In this document: positions 36,391-48,957 of the stretch, one piece after another
Layout: each line of letters opens with the position of its first letter
Numbering within the stretch: position 1 is the stretch's first letter
NCBI GenBank assembly: GCA_013399015.1
Contig: VWZX01004904.1
Location: forward strand, 124,001-188,000
From: Galbula dea
Taxonomy: Eukaryota; Chordata; Aves; Piciformes; Galbulidae
Direction of reading: 5' to 3'
DNA length: 64,000 nucleotides
Notes under the pieces: model-generated
Seen by the model: only the letters and a program-made list of their open reading frames with translations
Told to the model about the DNA's origin: nothing
The model's database searches: none
Made by a program: the position numbers and the translations under genes

Positions 36391-36548
36391 GGTCAGGGCT
36401 GGGCACTGGACACCGAGAGATGTTCCCTGAAGCCCTCTGCTTCCCAAAGGGAGGGGAAGGGAATAGGGGAGAGAAACTGACGTGTTGGGAAAGGAAACTG
36501 TAACAGCTTGAGTGGAAGCCATAACAGTAACATGAACTAGATACAAAG
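36391..36548 (+). repeat. Unidentified interspersed repeat, copy 1
   Basis: Shares with 52214-52374 the ordered text gggctgggcactg, cctctgcttcccaaaggga, aacagcttgagtgga, ataacagtaa and atgaactaga. The flanks differ on both sides. It has no CR1 features. It may be part of a retroviral LTR or a low-copy element, but I do not recognise it. Confidence 0.7.
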
Positions 36549-39149
36549 AGATACAAAGCAATCTCAAACATCACTGTCACCACTGATGCTGGGGCAGCAC
36601 TGGAGAAGTCCCAGACTGCACGGAGCAGAAGATGGGAGCTGGATCCAGCAGCTGGAGGCAGGAACACATGGATCAGGATCAAAGGCAGAAGGACAGAGTC
36701 CTCCTGGGACCCTGGCCAGTGAAGCAGCAGCTTGGCCCTCAGGATCCCTCAGCTTTCTCCTGACTATGACATCCATGGGCTGGAATCCCTTGTTGGTCAG
36801 TTCAGGGTCACCTCTCCTGTCCCCTCCTCCCTGCAGGTGCCACCTCTGACTCCCTGCACCCCCAGCCTTGGCAGGAACTCTCCCCATCAAGTGTTGTCCC
36901 TGCCAGCAGCAGACACTGGCTGCAGAAATACTCCAGTAACTCCAGAAAGTGCCTCCCTGAGCAGAGACCCAGCTGGGAAGCCAAACCCCCGGACAGAATT
37001 AGATCTGTTCTAGCCCAAGCCAGGACATATGGTCAGGATGATCAGCCAGCTAAAGAACTAACTGATCTATGACTGTAATACCATGGAAAGCTCAATTCAT
37101 ACTTCAACCTGAATCAGCTTAGATTACTTGGCTTTTTTTTTTATCTAAAAAGTAAGAATTCCCCAGCAAGACCTTCAGATGATTCAGCATCCAGTTAGTC
37201 CAGGGGAAAAAACAAACTCCCTCTTTTTCTCTTTCTGTAACATCTTTTCTCTCCCATGGTACCTCTCCCTTCCTCCTCCTCAACAAACCCATAGGTGATC
37301 ATTCACAGCAGGTAAATCTAATCACCTCTGCGTACTCCAGCCCATGGACAAGGTCTGCAACACTTCAAGAGCCTGAGCTTAGGGAGCACAAGGTCACAAG
37401 ATCTTTTACTTGATGACTGATGATGCTGGGTTGATGTTGCTGGGGCAGTTAGTGTAGCACCATGGCAATGCCCAGGGGACAGGAGGACCGTGCCACCTGA
37501 GATGATCTTTACATCCTGCAGGGAATCAGTTTGTGGCTCACACAGGTCTGGTCCCCCACAGCAATCAGTCAGTTGTCTGGTAGAGGCAATGATGCTAAAA
37601 ACCAATGTGGTCCTTCCCCCTTCTGACTCAGCCAAGCCAAGGAGACAGAAAATGGCTGGAAAACACATCTTGTGAGCTTAACCTCCACCTCCCTTCACTC
37701 CCTTGGTCAGTGAAGCCTTGAGAGAGGTGCAGGAATCAGAGCAGAGGAGAAAAGCCTGGAAGGCATCAGGTTTCTGCCACGCTGCAAGGAGTACCAGGAG
37801 CCTGAACAGAATCCTTAATTTTCCCAAGACAGTTTCCAAACAGAGAGTTTACCACTTGCAAGCCAAGCCCTCTGCTGATGCCCTGTTCCCCCTCCTTCTC
37901 AGATGGTGGCCAACTGGGGTTTTTATCGTGCATGAAGTTCTTCTGCTGATTTTCATCCATAATCATCAACAAAATAATAGATGTAGGCAACTATAATGAC
38001 AAGTAAATGCTGTGGAGGAGGCATAATGTGTGCCTGGTTGTCAAGGCTTGCCTGCTGAATTAAAGACCTTATTCTGGTCAAATGCTAATATGTTCTAGGA
38101 GCACTTTTCCATCAACAGATATCATTTTAATGCAGTAGAATAAAGAAGTGATATGAATAATATAGTGAAATAATCCAACAGGCACCAGCTGAAGAACTAG
38201 TGTTTTTCCTGTAGGGTCTTGCTTGCTGTTGGCACTGAAATGATCTGCATGAAGAATTACTCAGGATCCTTTCAGCGCTGCCTTAAATATGAGACCATCA
38301 GGAGTGTGAAGTGGCATCAGAGCTCACCTGTGAACACTCCTGTCACACATCACACTGGCTGCTGATCAACAATTAGGTGAGGCACAAAACAGGTAGGACA
38401 TGACCTTCTGCAGATCCTTAGAGCTCAGCAGCACTTCTCTCTCAAAAATGGCCTTCAAACCCAACAGCAGCCTCTATGCTTCACCTGCTTTGGTGTGGTT
38501 GGGGTGCTGCTGGTGTTCAGTGTTGGACCATGGGAAACCAAACTGTTGTCAATTCACTGCAAGAATGTGGTTCATGCAGCAGGGAAAAAACATAGCAGCT
38601 GTAAGGACTTGGAACCTTTTACTGGCTTCAGTAGCAGCAGCAGTGGGAGGTCATGCTGGGCAAAGGCTGCTAGCTTCAGGGGGCATGGAGCTACAGTGCC
38701 TTCAGGCTGCAGCCTGGGGTGATGCTTCTGCATGCCCAACAATGCAGCAGTGATGTGGTTGTCTCTACAAATTGCACGTGGTGGCCAAGAGCTTTGAAAG
38801 CACTTGCCTCCACGAAGGCCAACCCTTGTGTCAGAACACAGGGGACAGGGCAGGAGAAGTGGAGCAGGTCAGGTACCAACAAAAGATGGACCTGCAGCCC
38901 TACCAGAGCATCATCTGAAGGGAGGGAGGCATGCTTGGCTTGGAGCAATGCTAATGAAGACCCCACTAGATAGGCTTCACATCTTTTCCTGTCTGGGGGA
39001 GCAAGGTGTGCCTCTCACCTGCCACCACTCGCTTCAGAAGGATGCAAGTGTGCCAGCACTCCAGTGCCTTCATGTGTACCAGCCATGCTCAGCCTGGGCA
39101 GGCTTCAGTCATTAGTGTTTCAACCAGTCTAGAGGGGAATAGACTTCAC
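36549..39149. other. No recognisable gene or transposon
   Basis: Unique-looking sequence of 2.6 kb. The A/T-rich part at 37911-38240 has several homeodomain-like taat motifs and may be a conserved element. Open frames here (for example 38400-38753) lack coding bias and similarity to anything I know. Confidence 0.4.
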
Positions 39150-39634
39150 CTGCAGTGCTGTGTCCAGCTGTGGAATCCTCAGCACTGAGCTGGGGGAACA
39201 GGGCCAGAGGGGACATAGGAATGATGTGAGGGTTGGAAGCTCTCTGCTGTGAGACCAGGCTGAGAGTTGGGGTTGTTGAGCCTGGAGGAGAGAAGGCTCC
39301 AGGGAGACCTTCCTGAAGCCTTCCAAAAAAAGGCTTAGAAGCAAGCTGGGGACAGACTTTTGAGCAGGAGCTGTTGGGATGGTTTGAAGCTAAAAGAGGA
39401 GATTTAGAGTAGATCTAAGGAAAACATTTTTTACACTGAGGGAGGTGAGATCCTGGCCCAGGCTTCCCAGAGAGGTGGGAGATGTTCCATTCATCCCTGG
39501 AACAATTGCAGGCCAGATTGTTTGGGGCTGTGAGCAATATGGTCTAGTTGCAGATGTCCCTGCTGGCTGCAGGGGAGTGCAGTAGATGACTTTTGAAGGT
39601 CCTTTCCAAGCCAAAGCAGTCTGTGATTCTATGA
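39150..39634 (+). mobile_element. CR1 LINE 3' end, type C
   Basis: From ctgcagtgctgtgtccagctg to cagtctgtgattctatg. Moderately diverged. Confidence 0.9.
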
Positions 39635-39847
39635 CAGTGGTACTTCTTTCAGCTTTACTGTTTTCTCTCCAGCCAGAAGAATGTTGGCTGCAGCACCAAC
39701 CACCACATGAACCATGCCACAGAGTGGTCAGCTTGGCTACTTACTCTGTTCTTCTAGATCAGCAGCTGCTAGAGTGGTCCTCGTGACAGGTTCAAGCTTC
39801 TCAATTAACAGTATAAAGCACTGAGTACTTTCCATACAACCAAACTC

Positions 39848-40290
39848 ACTCAGCCACTCCACCCAGTTTAGTGTCATCAGCAAACTTGCTGAGAGCACAC
39901 TCTGTTCCCTCATCCAGGTCAGTAATGAATAGATTGAAAAGTACTGGTCCCAGTACTGACCCCTGAGGGACTCCACTAGACACAGGTTATGTCCTCATCA
40001 AAGGCTATCTGTTGGTCAAACATGACTTCCCCTTGGTAAACCCCTGCTGACTGCTCCTGTTGGGATGCTCTGATCATGAGCTTGGAAGAAGTGGTCCTTG
40101 AATGTTAACCAACTCTCTTGGGCCCCTTTATCTTCTAGTACCCTGTCCCAGGAGATTTCCCCTAGCAATTTCTTGAGAAGCTGAAACCTGGCCCTACTGA
40201 AGTGCAGGGTTGGGATCCTACCTGGTATTCTGTTCCTACCACACAAGATCCTGACCTCTACCATCTCATGATAGCTGCAGCCTAGGTTGC
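39848..40290 (-). pseudogene. CR1-type LINE ORF2 remnant with reverse transcriptase motifs
   Basis: On the minus strand the translation contains endonuclease-to-RT linker text (SYHEMVEVRILCGRNR, then GAQESWLTFKDHFFQAHDQ) at about 40080-40290 and an RT N-terminal block near 40005-40065. Next come VPQGSVLGPVLF-type text at about 39940-39975 and the catalytic FADDTKLGG block at about 39850-39890. Much of the RT between the second and third blocks is deleted, so this is a dead fragment. It is the only RT catalytic motif I saw in the window. No 3' end is present. Confidence 0.85.
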
Positions 40291-40302
40291 CCTCAACCTC
40301 TA

Positions 40303-40541
40303 CCAGCTTCAAGCTGCACCAGTGGAGGTTGAGTTTAGATATTAGGAAGAGTTTCTTCCCCCAGAGGGTTCTCAGGCATTGGCCCAGGCTGCTCAGGGAG
40401 GTGATGGAGTCGCCATCCCTGGAGGTGTCCAGAAAACATGGAGATGTGATGCCTGGGGCCATGTTTTAGTGGTGAGCATAGTAATGGTTGGACCTGATGA
40501 CCTTAAAGGACTTTTCTAACCATCATGATTCCATCATTCTT
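40303..40541 (+). mobile_element. CR1 LINE 3' end, B-like
   Basis: From cagcttcaagctgcacc to a tail with ccatcattctttgcttc. It abuts the antisense ORF2 remnant, so one may have landed in the other. Confidence 0.88.
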
Positions 40542-41487
40542 TGCTTCTAGGATCATGAGATAATTTCAAAGAACAACCCTGTCCTGCAGCACAAAGCTCA
40601 GGATTAAAAAGCCCCTGATGCCTGAGTGATACTACCCCTCCCAGGGCTAAAAATAGCTCAGAACAGCAGACAAGCAGTGAAAAATGTGCTTTGAAGGTGA
40701 TTTATTGGGAAGTGTGAAGTGGTTCTGGCTTTGTGCTGATCTGTGAAGAGTGAAACTGGAATAAATACAATAATCAGGCTGCATTAATGCCTTGCTCTAC
40801 ATCCACACCCATGTCTGACATGCTCCCTGGAGGCCAAGTGAGGGTTGTGATTCAAAGGAGAGATTTTCTTGTAAATATTTAGCTATCTAGAAAAAGAAAT
40901 GAGCAAAGGTAACATAACCCTGACCCCAGGGACACCAAGGGACAGCAGATGCTGCAGCTGCTCCAGGCTCCACCACCCTGCTCCTCTTCTCCAGGGCAGA
41001 CATCTCTGGAGGGCAAAATGATAAACCAGAACTTCCCACCAGATAAAAGAGATGATATTTGTCCAGCTGAGGGAATGAAGCTCTGTTTCTCATCCTCCTC
41101 TTGTCAAGCAGATGTCTGCCTGCCACATCACAGAGAGCCAGCCTGGCTCTGGGCAAGCTGCCCCTTCAGCAGCTGCCAGGGGAGCTGCTCTGTGCCATGG
41201 CTTGGCAATGAAAGATGCAATGGAATGAAGTTCAACTTGTAAAAGGAAAATTAATGAAATAAAAATAACAAAGCAACAATGAAGCAAATGAAATTATAGA
41301 AGTAAAAGCCAAGACCAGTTTCAACGTGCTGGTGGATGTCCAGAGATCAGACAGCTAATGCCCCCAACAGTGACACCCCTCTGGAGTATTCCAAAGGTGT
41401 TTACTCTTCAGGATAAACTCTTCCTTTATTTGCAGAAGATGTCAAGTTTAATGATGCCTTTCTAGTAGCTCTTGCTCAGAAGAATGA
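40542..41487. other. No recognisable feature
   Basis: Single-copy-looking sequence. I see no repeat, exon or RNA gene. Confidence 0.4.
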
Positions 41488-41856
41488 ACCACAGAATTGT
41501 TTTGCTTGGAAGAGACCTTTAAGAACATCAAGGCCAACTGTTAACCCAGCACTGCCAGGTCACCACTAACCCATGGCCCTCAGCACCACAGCTCTAGGGC
41601 TTTCCAACCCCTCCAGGGATGGTGACTCCACCACTGCCCTGAGTGGAGGCCAGGCCTTGACAGCCCTTCCCAGGAAGAAATTGTTCCTAATATCCAACCT
41701 AAACCCCTCCTGGCACAATTTGAGGCTGTTCCCTCTTGTCCTATCACTTGACAGAAGAGCCCAACCCCACCTGGCTCCAGCCTCCTCTCAGGGACCTGCA
41801 GAGAGTGAGAAGGTCTCCCCTGAGCCTCCTCTTCTCCAGGCTAACTAAGCCCAGTG
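41488..41856 (-). mobile_element. CR1 LINE 3' end, type B
   Basis: The + strand begins ccacagaattgttttgcttgg and ends ttctccaggctaactaagcc. Confidence 0.92.
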
Positions 41857-42552
41857 GCTGTGGTGAAGCAGCTCACCCAGGCTTCTGCAGCTGCAGGCCA
41901 AGTGTCTCCTAGCTGCCAAGATGCCTGCTACATCTTTACACCCTGAAAATAAATACATAAAATATGACAAAACAGGACTTTTATTAGTAACATACTCCTA
42001 GGGAAGAGCATAAAACCTCCATTAGAAATCCTGTTAACAGCCTTGGCCATTATGAGGAGAGGGAAAACAGCTCTCCCAGGGATTTGATGTCCTTTTTTTT
42101 CTTCTTCTTAATGGTTACTGCTCCTTCATTTTGTGTCTATTTCGTGGTGCACCCAGGGAGCAGAATGTTGTCTTCTCTGTTCAGCTGATCTGCATAAGGG
42201 GCTGGGATATGAAGCCCATGTTCAGAACCTAATCTCCTCCTTAGCTTCTAAAAGCTTAGCCAAGCTTGACAGATAAAGCCCAATCTGAGCTATCAAGCAC
42301 CAGCTCTTGATTACACAGCTCCAAAAACAAGATCAAAGCTAAGTTTCCATGTTGCTAATGCCTCCCTTTCAAAAAAATTAATACAGCCAAGAGAAGAACT
42401 AACTCAGGTCACAAAGCTAAAGCCCTTTCTAAGCCATGTGCATCAGCTCCATCCCTGCAGCACACTCCCACGTGCTGCACTGACAGCAAATCAGTTCCTT
42501 GTCATGGCAAGCCCTGATATCCTAGGTAATGAATGGAGAGCATAGAGAGAAA

Positions 42553-43042
42553 ATGGGTTGGGTTGGGAGGAACTTTCAAGGTCATCTAGTCCAACCCCCT
42601 GCAGCCAGCAGGGACAGCTGCAACTAGAGCAGGTTGCTCACAGCTTCAAACAACCTGACCTGGGATGGCTCCAGGGGTGGATGGGACATCTCCCACCTCT
42701 CTGGGCAGCCTGGGACAGGCTCTCACCACTCTCAGCAGCAACAATTTCTTCCTTCTCTCTAGTCTACATCTCTTTTAGTTTCCAACCATCACCCCTTGTC
42801 CTGTCCCAACAGCTCCTGCTCAAAAGTCTACCCCAGCTTTCTTCTAGCCTCATCTTTAAGCACTGCAAGGCTGCAGGAAGGTCTCCCTGGAGCCTTCTCT
42901 TCTCCAGGCTCAACAACCCCAACTCTCTCAGCCTGGCCTCCCAGCAGAGAGCTTCCAGCTCTCAGATCATTTCTGTGGCCTCCTCTGGCCCTGCTCCACA
43001 TCTCTGCAGTGCTGAGGACTCCAGAGCTGGACACAGTTGTTG
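42553..43042 (-). mobile_element. CR1 LINE 3' end, type C
   Basis: Long type C copy, parallel to 1019-1502 and 39150-39634. Open frames on the + strand here are antisense to the element. Confidence 0.92.
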
Positions 43043-44516
43043 TATGTTAAGTTTGGACTTCAATGCCCAGAGACCCCCATGGCTGCAGCCTTTGTTTTGG
43101 CAGATTGGAGATGTTTGCCCTTCATGCAGCATGAGTTTGCTGTGTAAGAATGAGATGTTCCTAGCAAACTGGGACCAGTGACCCCTGTGGATACCAGGAT
43201 GCTGTGAGCTCTGGCAGGTCTCACACCAGGAGGCTCCTCTCTGGAAATCACTCAGAACAATTAGAGCTTTTGGTGGCAAAGCTCCTTAGAGGCAAATAAG
43301 GTCCCAGGAGCATTGAGGGGAAGCTTGGCATTTTCCACCAGCTCAGAACAGAAAAGCTGCCATGTCAGGCAGCAGTGCAGCAAGTGAACATTTGTTCAGT
43401 CCTTCACCCAGATGAATCCAACCACTGCTGGAGAATTAGTGCTGGCTTGTGGCTCCATGCCTTCTCTGCAGGCAGGGGAAGATGAGGGGACAGGGATGAT
43501 GTGGTACCTCCCCAGGTGACACAGCCCTGGCATGACAAAACAAGGTGTCACTGCTTCACCTCTTCAGGGAGGTGGAGGCTCAGGACCTAGCAGGCAGATG
43601 ATGATGATGATGGAGTTTTCTGTTGGTCACAGCTGATATGAGCACCAGGCCTGATATGGGGAGGACAGTCCCTGGCACATGGACAGAAGCAACCTTCAGC
43701 TTCCAGTGCAGCATGGTCTGTGAGATTGCCAGGTGGAAGAACCTGAGTATATGTCAACTGAAATAGTGTTTATTAGACAAAGAGCTCATTAAAAGTGACC
43801 CTTAACAATTACAGAAGAAAAGAATTGAGGGGATAGCTGGAGCCTGACCCCTTGGGCTTTTCAGAGCACCTCATCACATCAGGCTGCTGTGCAAAAGCTG
43901 AGAGCAGGGTCCCCTTTCCATGGTGGTGATGAATAAAAATGTTTCTCCACTCATCCAAGATCTTAAATGTTAAAAATAAGCTTTTTTTGCAAAAAAGCAG
44001 TATTCTTGCTGCAGAATAAACTCTAGGTGAAGCAAGTCTAGAAGTATTCCCTCAATAAAAGTATTTGAGAGGGAAGCTGCCAGCTTTGACACAGGGGATG
44101 CAAGAACAAATAGCTCAAAAATGAAATGCTCTAATTAAAATAAAGACAAAACCAGAAAGGTTTAAGGAAAGCACAAACCCCATTTGCATAAGACCAAAAG
44201 AAAAAAGGAAAAGCCAACTTTTGGGAACTCACCTGTGAAACCATGGCCCCCATGCTTCCAGAGAGGCTCTAGAAACCATCATCATGTTGTCCTCTCAGCA
44301 CAGCTCTTCTGCAAGTCTGTGCTCACTACCCAAAGCCCCTGGATTTTCTCTGAGGAAGCAAAACTTTGCCTTTATCCCCCCAGTGCTGACTCCCCCAGGA
44401 GACATTTGCCACCTTGGAGTTGGGTTTACTGATGAACCTCCCTAATGCACTCAGGGCAAATATTGGGCTCCCCTTCTTATTTTCATTCTGCTGAACCACC
44501 ACATGGAAAGAGACAA
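43043..44516. other. No recognisable gene
   Basis: Contains only a GAT microsatellite (43597-43613) and A/T-rich stretches near 43930-44180. Confidence 0.4.
43597..43613. repeat. (GAT)n microsatellite
   Basis: Five to six GAT trinucleotides. Confidence 0.85.
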
Positions 44517-45001
44517 TCACAGAATCATTCTGGCTGGAGAAGCCCTCTGAGGCTATGGAGTCTAACCACCCACCCAACACTGACAGGTCACCACTGAACC
44601 ATGGCCACAAGCACCACAGCTCCATGGGTTTTGAACCCTTCCAGGGATGGTGACTCCACCACCACCCTGGGTAACCTGGGCCAATGCCTGATAAACCTCT
44701 GGGGAAAGACATTCTTCCTAATATCTAACCTGAACCTCCCCTGGAACAACTTGAGGCTGTTTCCTCTTGTCCTATCACTTGGGAGAAGAGCCCAAGCCCC
44801 ACCTGGCTCCAACCTCCTCTCAGGGAGCTGCAGAGAGTGAGGTCTCCCCTGAGCCTCCTGTTCTCCAGGCTAAGCAAGCCCAGTTCCCTCAGCTGCTCCT
44901 CACAACACTTGTGCTCTAGACCCTTCCCCACCTTCCTTGCCCTTCTCTGGCCACACTCCAGCACCTCCATGTCCTCTTTGGAGTGAGGAGCCCAAAGCTG
45001 A
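44517..45001 (-). mobile_element. CR1 LINE 3' end, type B
   Basis: The + strand starts tcacagaatcattctggctgg. It extends to the ORF2 C-terminal text at ttgcccttctctggccacac and beyond. Confidence 0.92.
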
Positions 45002-46246
45002 ATGCAATATGGAAAAGAACAGAAGCCAACCTACAGACAGAGGTGTCTGGCTGCTGATCAGGGGCACAGGAAAACAGTTATTACTAAGCATTATGTTTCC
45101 AACAGTTGAGCTCACTGGATGAGAGGCACACTAGGAACACAAGGACAGCAGCATGGTCACCTCCTCGGACCCCAGGCATGGATAGAAAACCCTACCAGCA
45201 GGATTAGATGTATAAAGGATGCCCCAGACACTGCTTCACTGTGGAAGGAATTAGTTTCCTACCATTCCCCAAACCTCAGCTTAATTTAGATTAATTAAAC
45301 TTGTTCTGATTTTCTTAACCACCAGACTGAACAACAATCAACTCCAGCAACCTACTTCTCGTGAGCTTCAGAACTAGAAAGGTTTAGCTGAGCTACTGGC
45401 AGATGTCAGCAGATAATGCTGTGATTTACTCCAGGGCAGATCAAGTAACAGAGACAAAATCCTGCCCCATTTTGTCCATGGGCAGTAAATTATTGCCCAA
45501 ATGACAGAGTCAATGTAAGAACAAAGCTGAACTACTTGTGTACAATGTGCAGCTCACAGTGTCAGAGCCAGGCTTCCCCCAGCCCACCTTTGTCTTCTGC
45601 TGATCAAAAAGCCCAAGCTACAACATCTTGTCCCTAGATCAGATACTGTATTTGTTTGGCTTCCAGCTTGCTTCTAGCTGGTAGCAGCATAAGCCAAGTG
45701 AGTCTGAGGAGCTAGACTTCACCTCAGTCCACTGGTCACACCTTGCCCTGCTGCAGGAACACATTCCCATGCCTACTGTGACTCCAACTGCATCAAACCC
45801 TGCTTAAGCATCATCCCTCAGCAGCTCAGAAAGCACTTTCCCAAAGCTCCTACCAAGGGCTGATGGAGTGAACCCAGCCTGCAGCCAGGCCAGTGCATTT
45901 CCCAACCTCCCAACCCACTCACCTCCAGCCTGACAGAGCCACCATGCAGGTCCTCACATACCACAGGGATCTCATCCCACAGCAGTGGTGTGAGTGAGGC
46001 TCTGGGTGATGTGAACATGCTCTGGTTCCTCTCACCAAGTGACCATTAACCACAGAGAAGATAAAGCCATCTTAACACAGCCAATGCACAAGCAAAGGGA
46101 GGGGGGTGAGTTACTTTTCCCTATGTTGATGTTGCCTCTGTTCAGAATTGTGTTTTGTTCCAGGATCAAGTTCCAGGTTGTACTTTGTATTACAAGGAGA
46201 AAAGGATGCTTGTGTGTCTACTCCTCTTTGATATTCATCTCTAAAT

Positions 46247-46478
46247 CAATCTCAAGATGACAGTGAGGTGTCATCACACGATGATCTCAAGGTGATCATC
46301 TCAATATATGGTGAGGTGTCATCTCAAGGTGATCTTAAAAGGATCATCTGGAGGTGCAACCCCAAGCTACAGTGAGGTGTCACCTCCAGATGATCATCTC
46401 AGGATGTCATCTCAAGATACAGTGAGGTGCCACCTCCAGAGGATCATCTCAAGGTGTCATCTTCACATATGGTGAGGA
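46247..46478. repeat. Minisatellite, about 50-bp unit, about 4.5 copies
   Basis: The phrase gtgaggtgtcat or a near variant recurs at about 46263, 46311, 46371, 46422 and (partly) 46472. The phrases are joined by tgatcatctcaa-type text, and spacing varies from 48 to 60 bp. The units also share internal short inverted pieces (gatgatc/gatcatc). It is unrelated to CR1. Confidence 0.85.
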
Positions 46479-48078
46479 TTTTAGTTTTCAAGAAGTGGTT
46501 TACAGTAACTAACTTAAACAGATGCCTTATTTATGAGGATGGAAGAGGAACAATTCCCTCCCCAAAGGTAGCTGAAGAAGCCCTAGCAGGGGATGTTCTC
46601 CCCAGTGCTGAGCTGAGGTAGGAAGGGTGGTTCTGGATGAAGCCATCCTGGCAGCAGGACCTGGCAGCAACCTGTGCAAAAAGAGAAGCTGAGGTCTGCA
46701 AGGTGCCTTGAGATAGAGGCTTGGGTTGGTCTTTCCCAGACCATGGCTCCTTCAAAAGCTCAGACACCAGCCACAGCCACGCTGGGGGTTGGTCAGCACC
46801 TGGAAGAGGTGCTGGTGCCTGCTGGGAAGGACTCAAGCCAAGAAAGCCCATGACAAGAGCAATGCTACAGTAGATGGAGTCTCTGCCTCAGGAACCCAGC
46901 AGATCTTTCTGTTTGCAATGAAAGAAAAACAAACTTCTTTAAAATCTATAGAAAACCTTTTTCAAAGTCCCTTGGTAACTCTGTTCCAGGTTAAAACCAG
47001 AACTTCACCCAGGATTAACAAGAAAATAGAGATTTTTTCTTTCTTGATGCTTAGTTACTTTAACCTGAAGCCAACAGAGCCCCTAATTCTTTCCCAACCT
47101 CAGCCAGAGCCTGTAGGGATGAGGATATTTATTTCCTGCATCTGTTCTCCAAATTAAAGCAGGAAATGAAGATGAAGGAAGGGTTGTTGGTAGCCCCCAG
47201 GGAAGCTCTTATGGAAGCCTTACATGAGAGTGATGCTTGCTGCTGGTGATCTCTTTACTGCAGCATGGGTAGGACACCTCCTTCATGGAATTTTCCCCTC
47301 CCCTCCCTCTTTTCCTTTTATACTGTGCTAATGGTAAGGGAAATACAACCCCAAATGCAGGGTTCAGAATCTGCTTCCCCTGCAGTCAGGGGCAAGAGCT
47401 CCTTTAACTCCAGGAGATCAAGGGTTTCATGGCAGATGCTTGTCACAAGCAAACAGAGCTGCCTGCCTGCCCACAGGGCACCTGGAGCCATCAAAGCACC
47501 ACCTGCCATGGTGTCCTCCTGCAAAAAAACCCAACCATCTCAGCCTCAGCTCCAGCTTTGGAAAGGGGAGGGTTAGGAACCACAGCTGTGAGCATGAAGG
47601 AACAGTCAAGGTCCATGTCTAGAACACCACCAAGTCCTGTGTGGAACTAAGGCTCAGATCTGCCAAGCCCAACCTTCAAGCTGATGTACAGCCTTTTTTT
47701 AGGATGCATGGAGTGTGTTTTGAGTAGCCACAGACTATGAGATGTGAGGGCTGCAGCCTAGTAGGATAACCCAGTGTCTTCTTGCTTCTATGTACTCCTT
47801 TGTATGGGTTTAGAGAAGGTGGCCTCTGTTGTGCATTGTCTGTGCCCTGTTCCTCACCCAGAGAGGTGTATGATGTCAGTGGAAAGTGTATATTTTATGT
47901 GAGAGGAAAATACATTTTAATAAGAGGTAAAGCTTTGTTAGCTGTAAAAAAAAAAACACAAAGAAAAAACACCACAAAACCAACCCCAACCAATGGCAAC
48001 TGTCCCAGTGTACAGTAACTTCTTACTAATGTATGAAAATCTGTGATATTTTTGATTTGATTGTATTTGTATTGCCCA

Positions 48079-48084
48079 AATAAA
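48079..48084 (+). terminator. Poly(A) signal in a 3'-UTR-like context
   Basis: AATAAA is followed after a few bases by a T/GT-rich stretch (tttggctgtattgttcc) and preceded by A/T-rich unique sequence (about 47870-48075) that reads like a 3' UTR end. It lies at the edge of a 3.4-kb CR1-free zone. It could be a distal NEGR1 site 24 kb after the stop, the end of a noncoding transcript, or chance. Confidence 0.4.
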
Positions 48085-48469
48085 ACATTTTGGCTGTATT
48101 GTTCCTAACTGTTCCTTTGCTTTTTGAAGGGGAAAAGGGCATTTGTCTGGTAAAAGTCTTACTCTGGTCAGGAAGACTGCTCTGCATCTTCCCAAGTCCT
48201 TGAGAAAGCACCTTGTGACCCCAGGCTCTGCAGTGCTTGGTGGGGAGGGCACAGGAACACCAGGGAAGGCACAGGGAAAGGGCTAGCAGGACACAAGGCT
48301 AGAAGCTGTCCAAGGACAGCAGGCAAGGATAAAGAGCATAGAGAAGTCCTACCTTGGAGCCAAGCAGGTTCTGGCAGTGGGACCTAGCTCAGCAGGGAAC
48401 CATAACCTGAGAAGAGTTTAGAAGAAAATAAGTTAACCTCAAGTTGCCTTTTTATCTCCTCTCTGCTCT

Positions 48470-48957
48470 GGGGAGACCTCAGCTGCAGTGCTGGGGCCAG
48501 CTCTGGAGTCATCAGCACAGCAGAGACAGGGACCTGGTGGAGCAGGACCAGAGGAGGCCACAGAAATGATCTGAGGGCTGGAAGCTCTCTGCTGTGAGGC
48601 CAGGCTGAGAGAGTTGGGGTTGTTGAGCCTGGAGAAAAGAAGACTCCAGGGAGATCTTCCTGCAGCCTTCCAGTACTTAAAGGGACTAGAAGAAAGCTGG
48701 GGAGAGAGTTTTGAGCAGGAGCTGTTGGGACAGGACCAGGGGCTGATGGTTTGGAACTAAAAGAGGAGATTTTGACTAGAAAAAAGGAAGAACCTTTTCC
48801 CCTGAGAGTGGTGTCCCTGCCACAGGCTGCCCAGAGAGGTGGGAGATGTCCCATCCATCCCTGGAGCCATCCCAGCTCAGGTTGTTTGGAGCTCTGAGCA
48901 ACCTGCTCTAGTTGCAGATGTCCCTGCTGGCTGCAGGGGATTGCACTAGATGACTAT
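48470..48957 (+). mobile_element. CR1 LINE 3' end, type C
   Basis: From ggggagacctcagctgcag to the degraded tail gcactagatgactatcaac. Its last 177 bp are repeated at 49036-49213 in the 255-bp duplication. Confidence 0.9.

Larger units (their letters stand above)
45002..48469. other. CR1-free interval with minisatellite and poly(A)-signal context
   Basis: No CR1 piece was found in 3.4 kb. It contains the 50-bp minisatellite at 46247-46478 and the A/T-rich sequence with AATAAA at 48079. No exon with a good acceptor, donor and coding bias was found on either strand. Confidence 0.5.

Noticed and set aside
42558..43181. 207-codon plus-strand open frame
   Set aside because: Antisense of a type C CR1 plus flank. 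No acceptor or donor and no coding bias.
46247..46478. CRISPR-like array
   Set aside because: Units vary in length and sequence and have no constant repeat with unique spacers. The host is a vertebrate, so this is a minisatellite.
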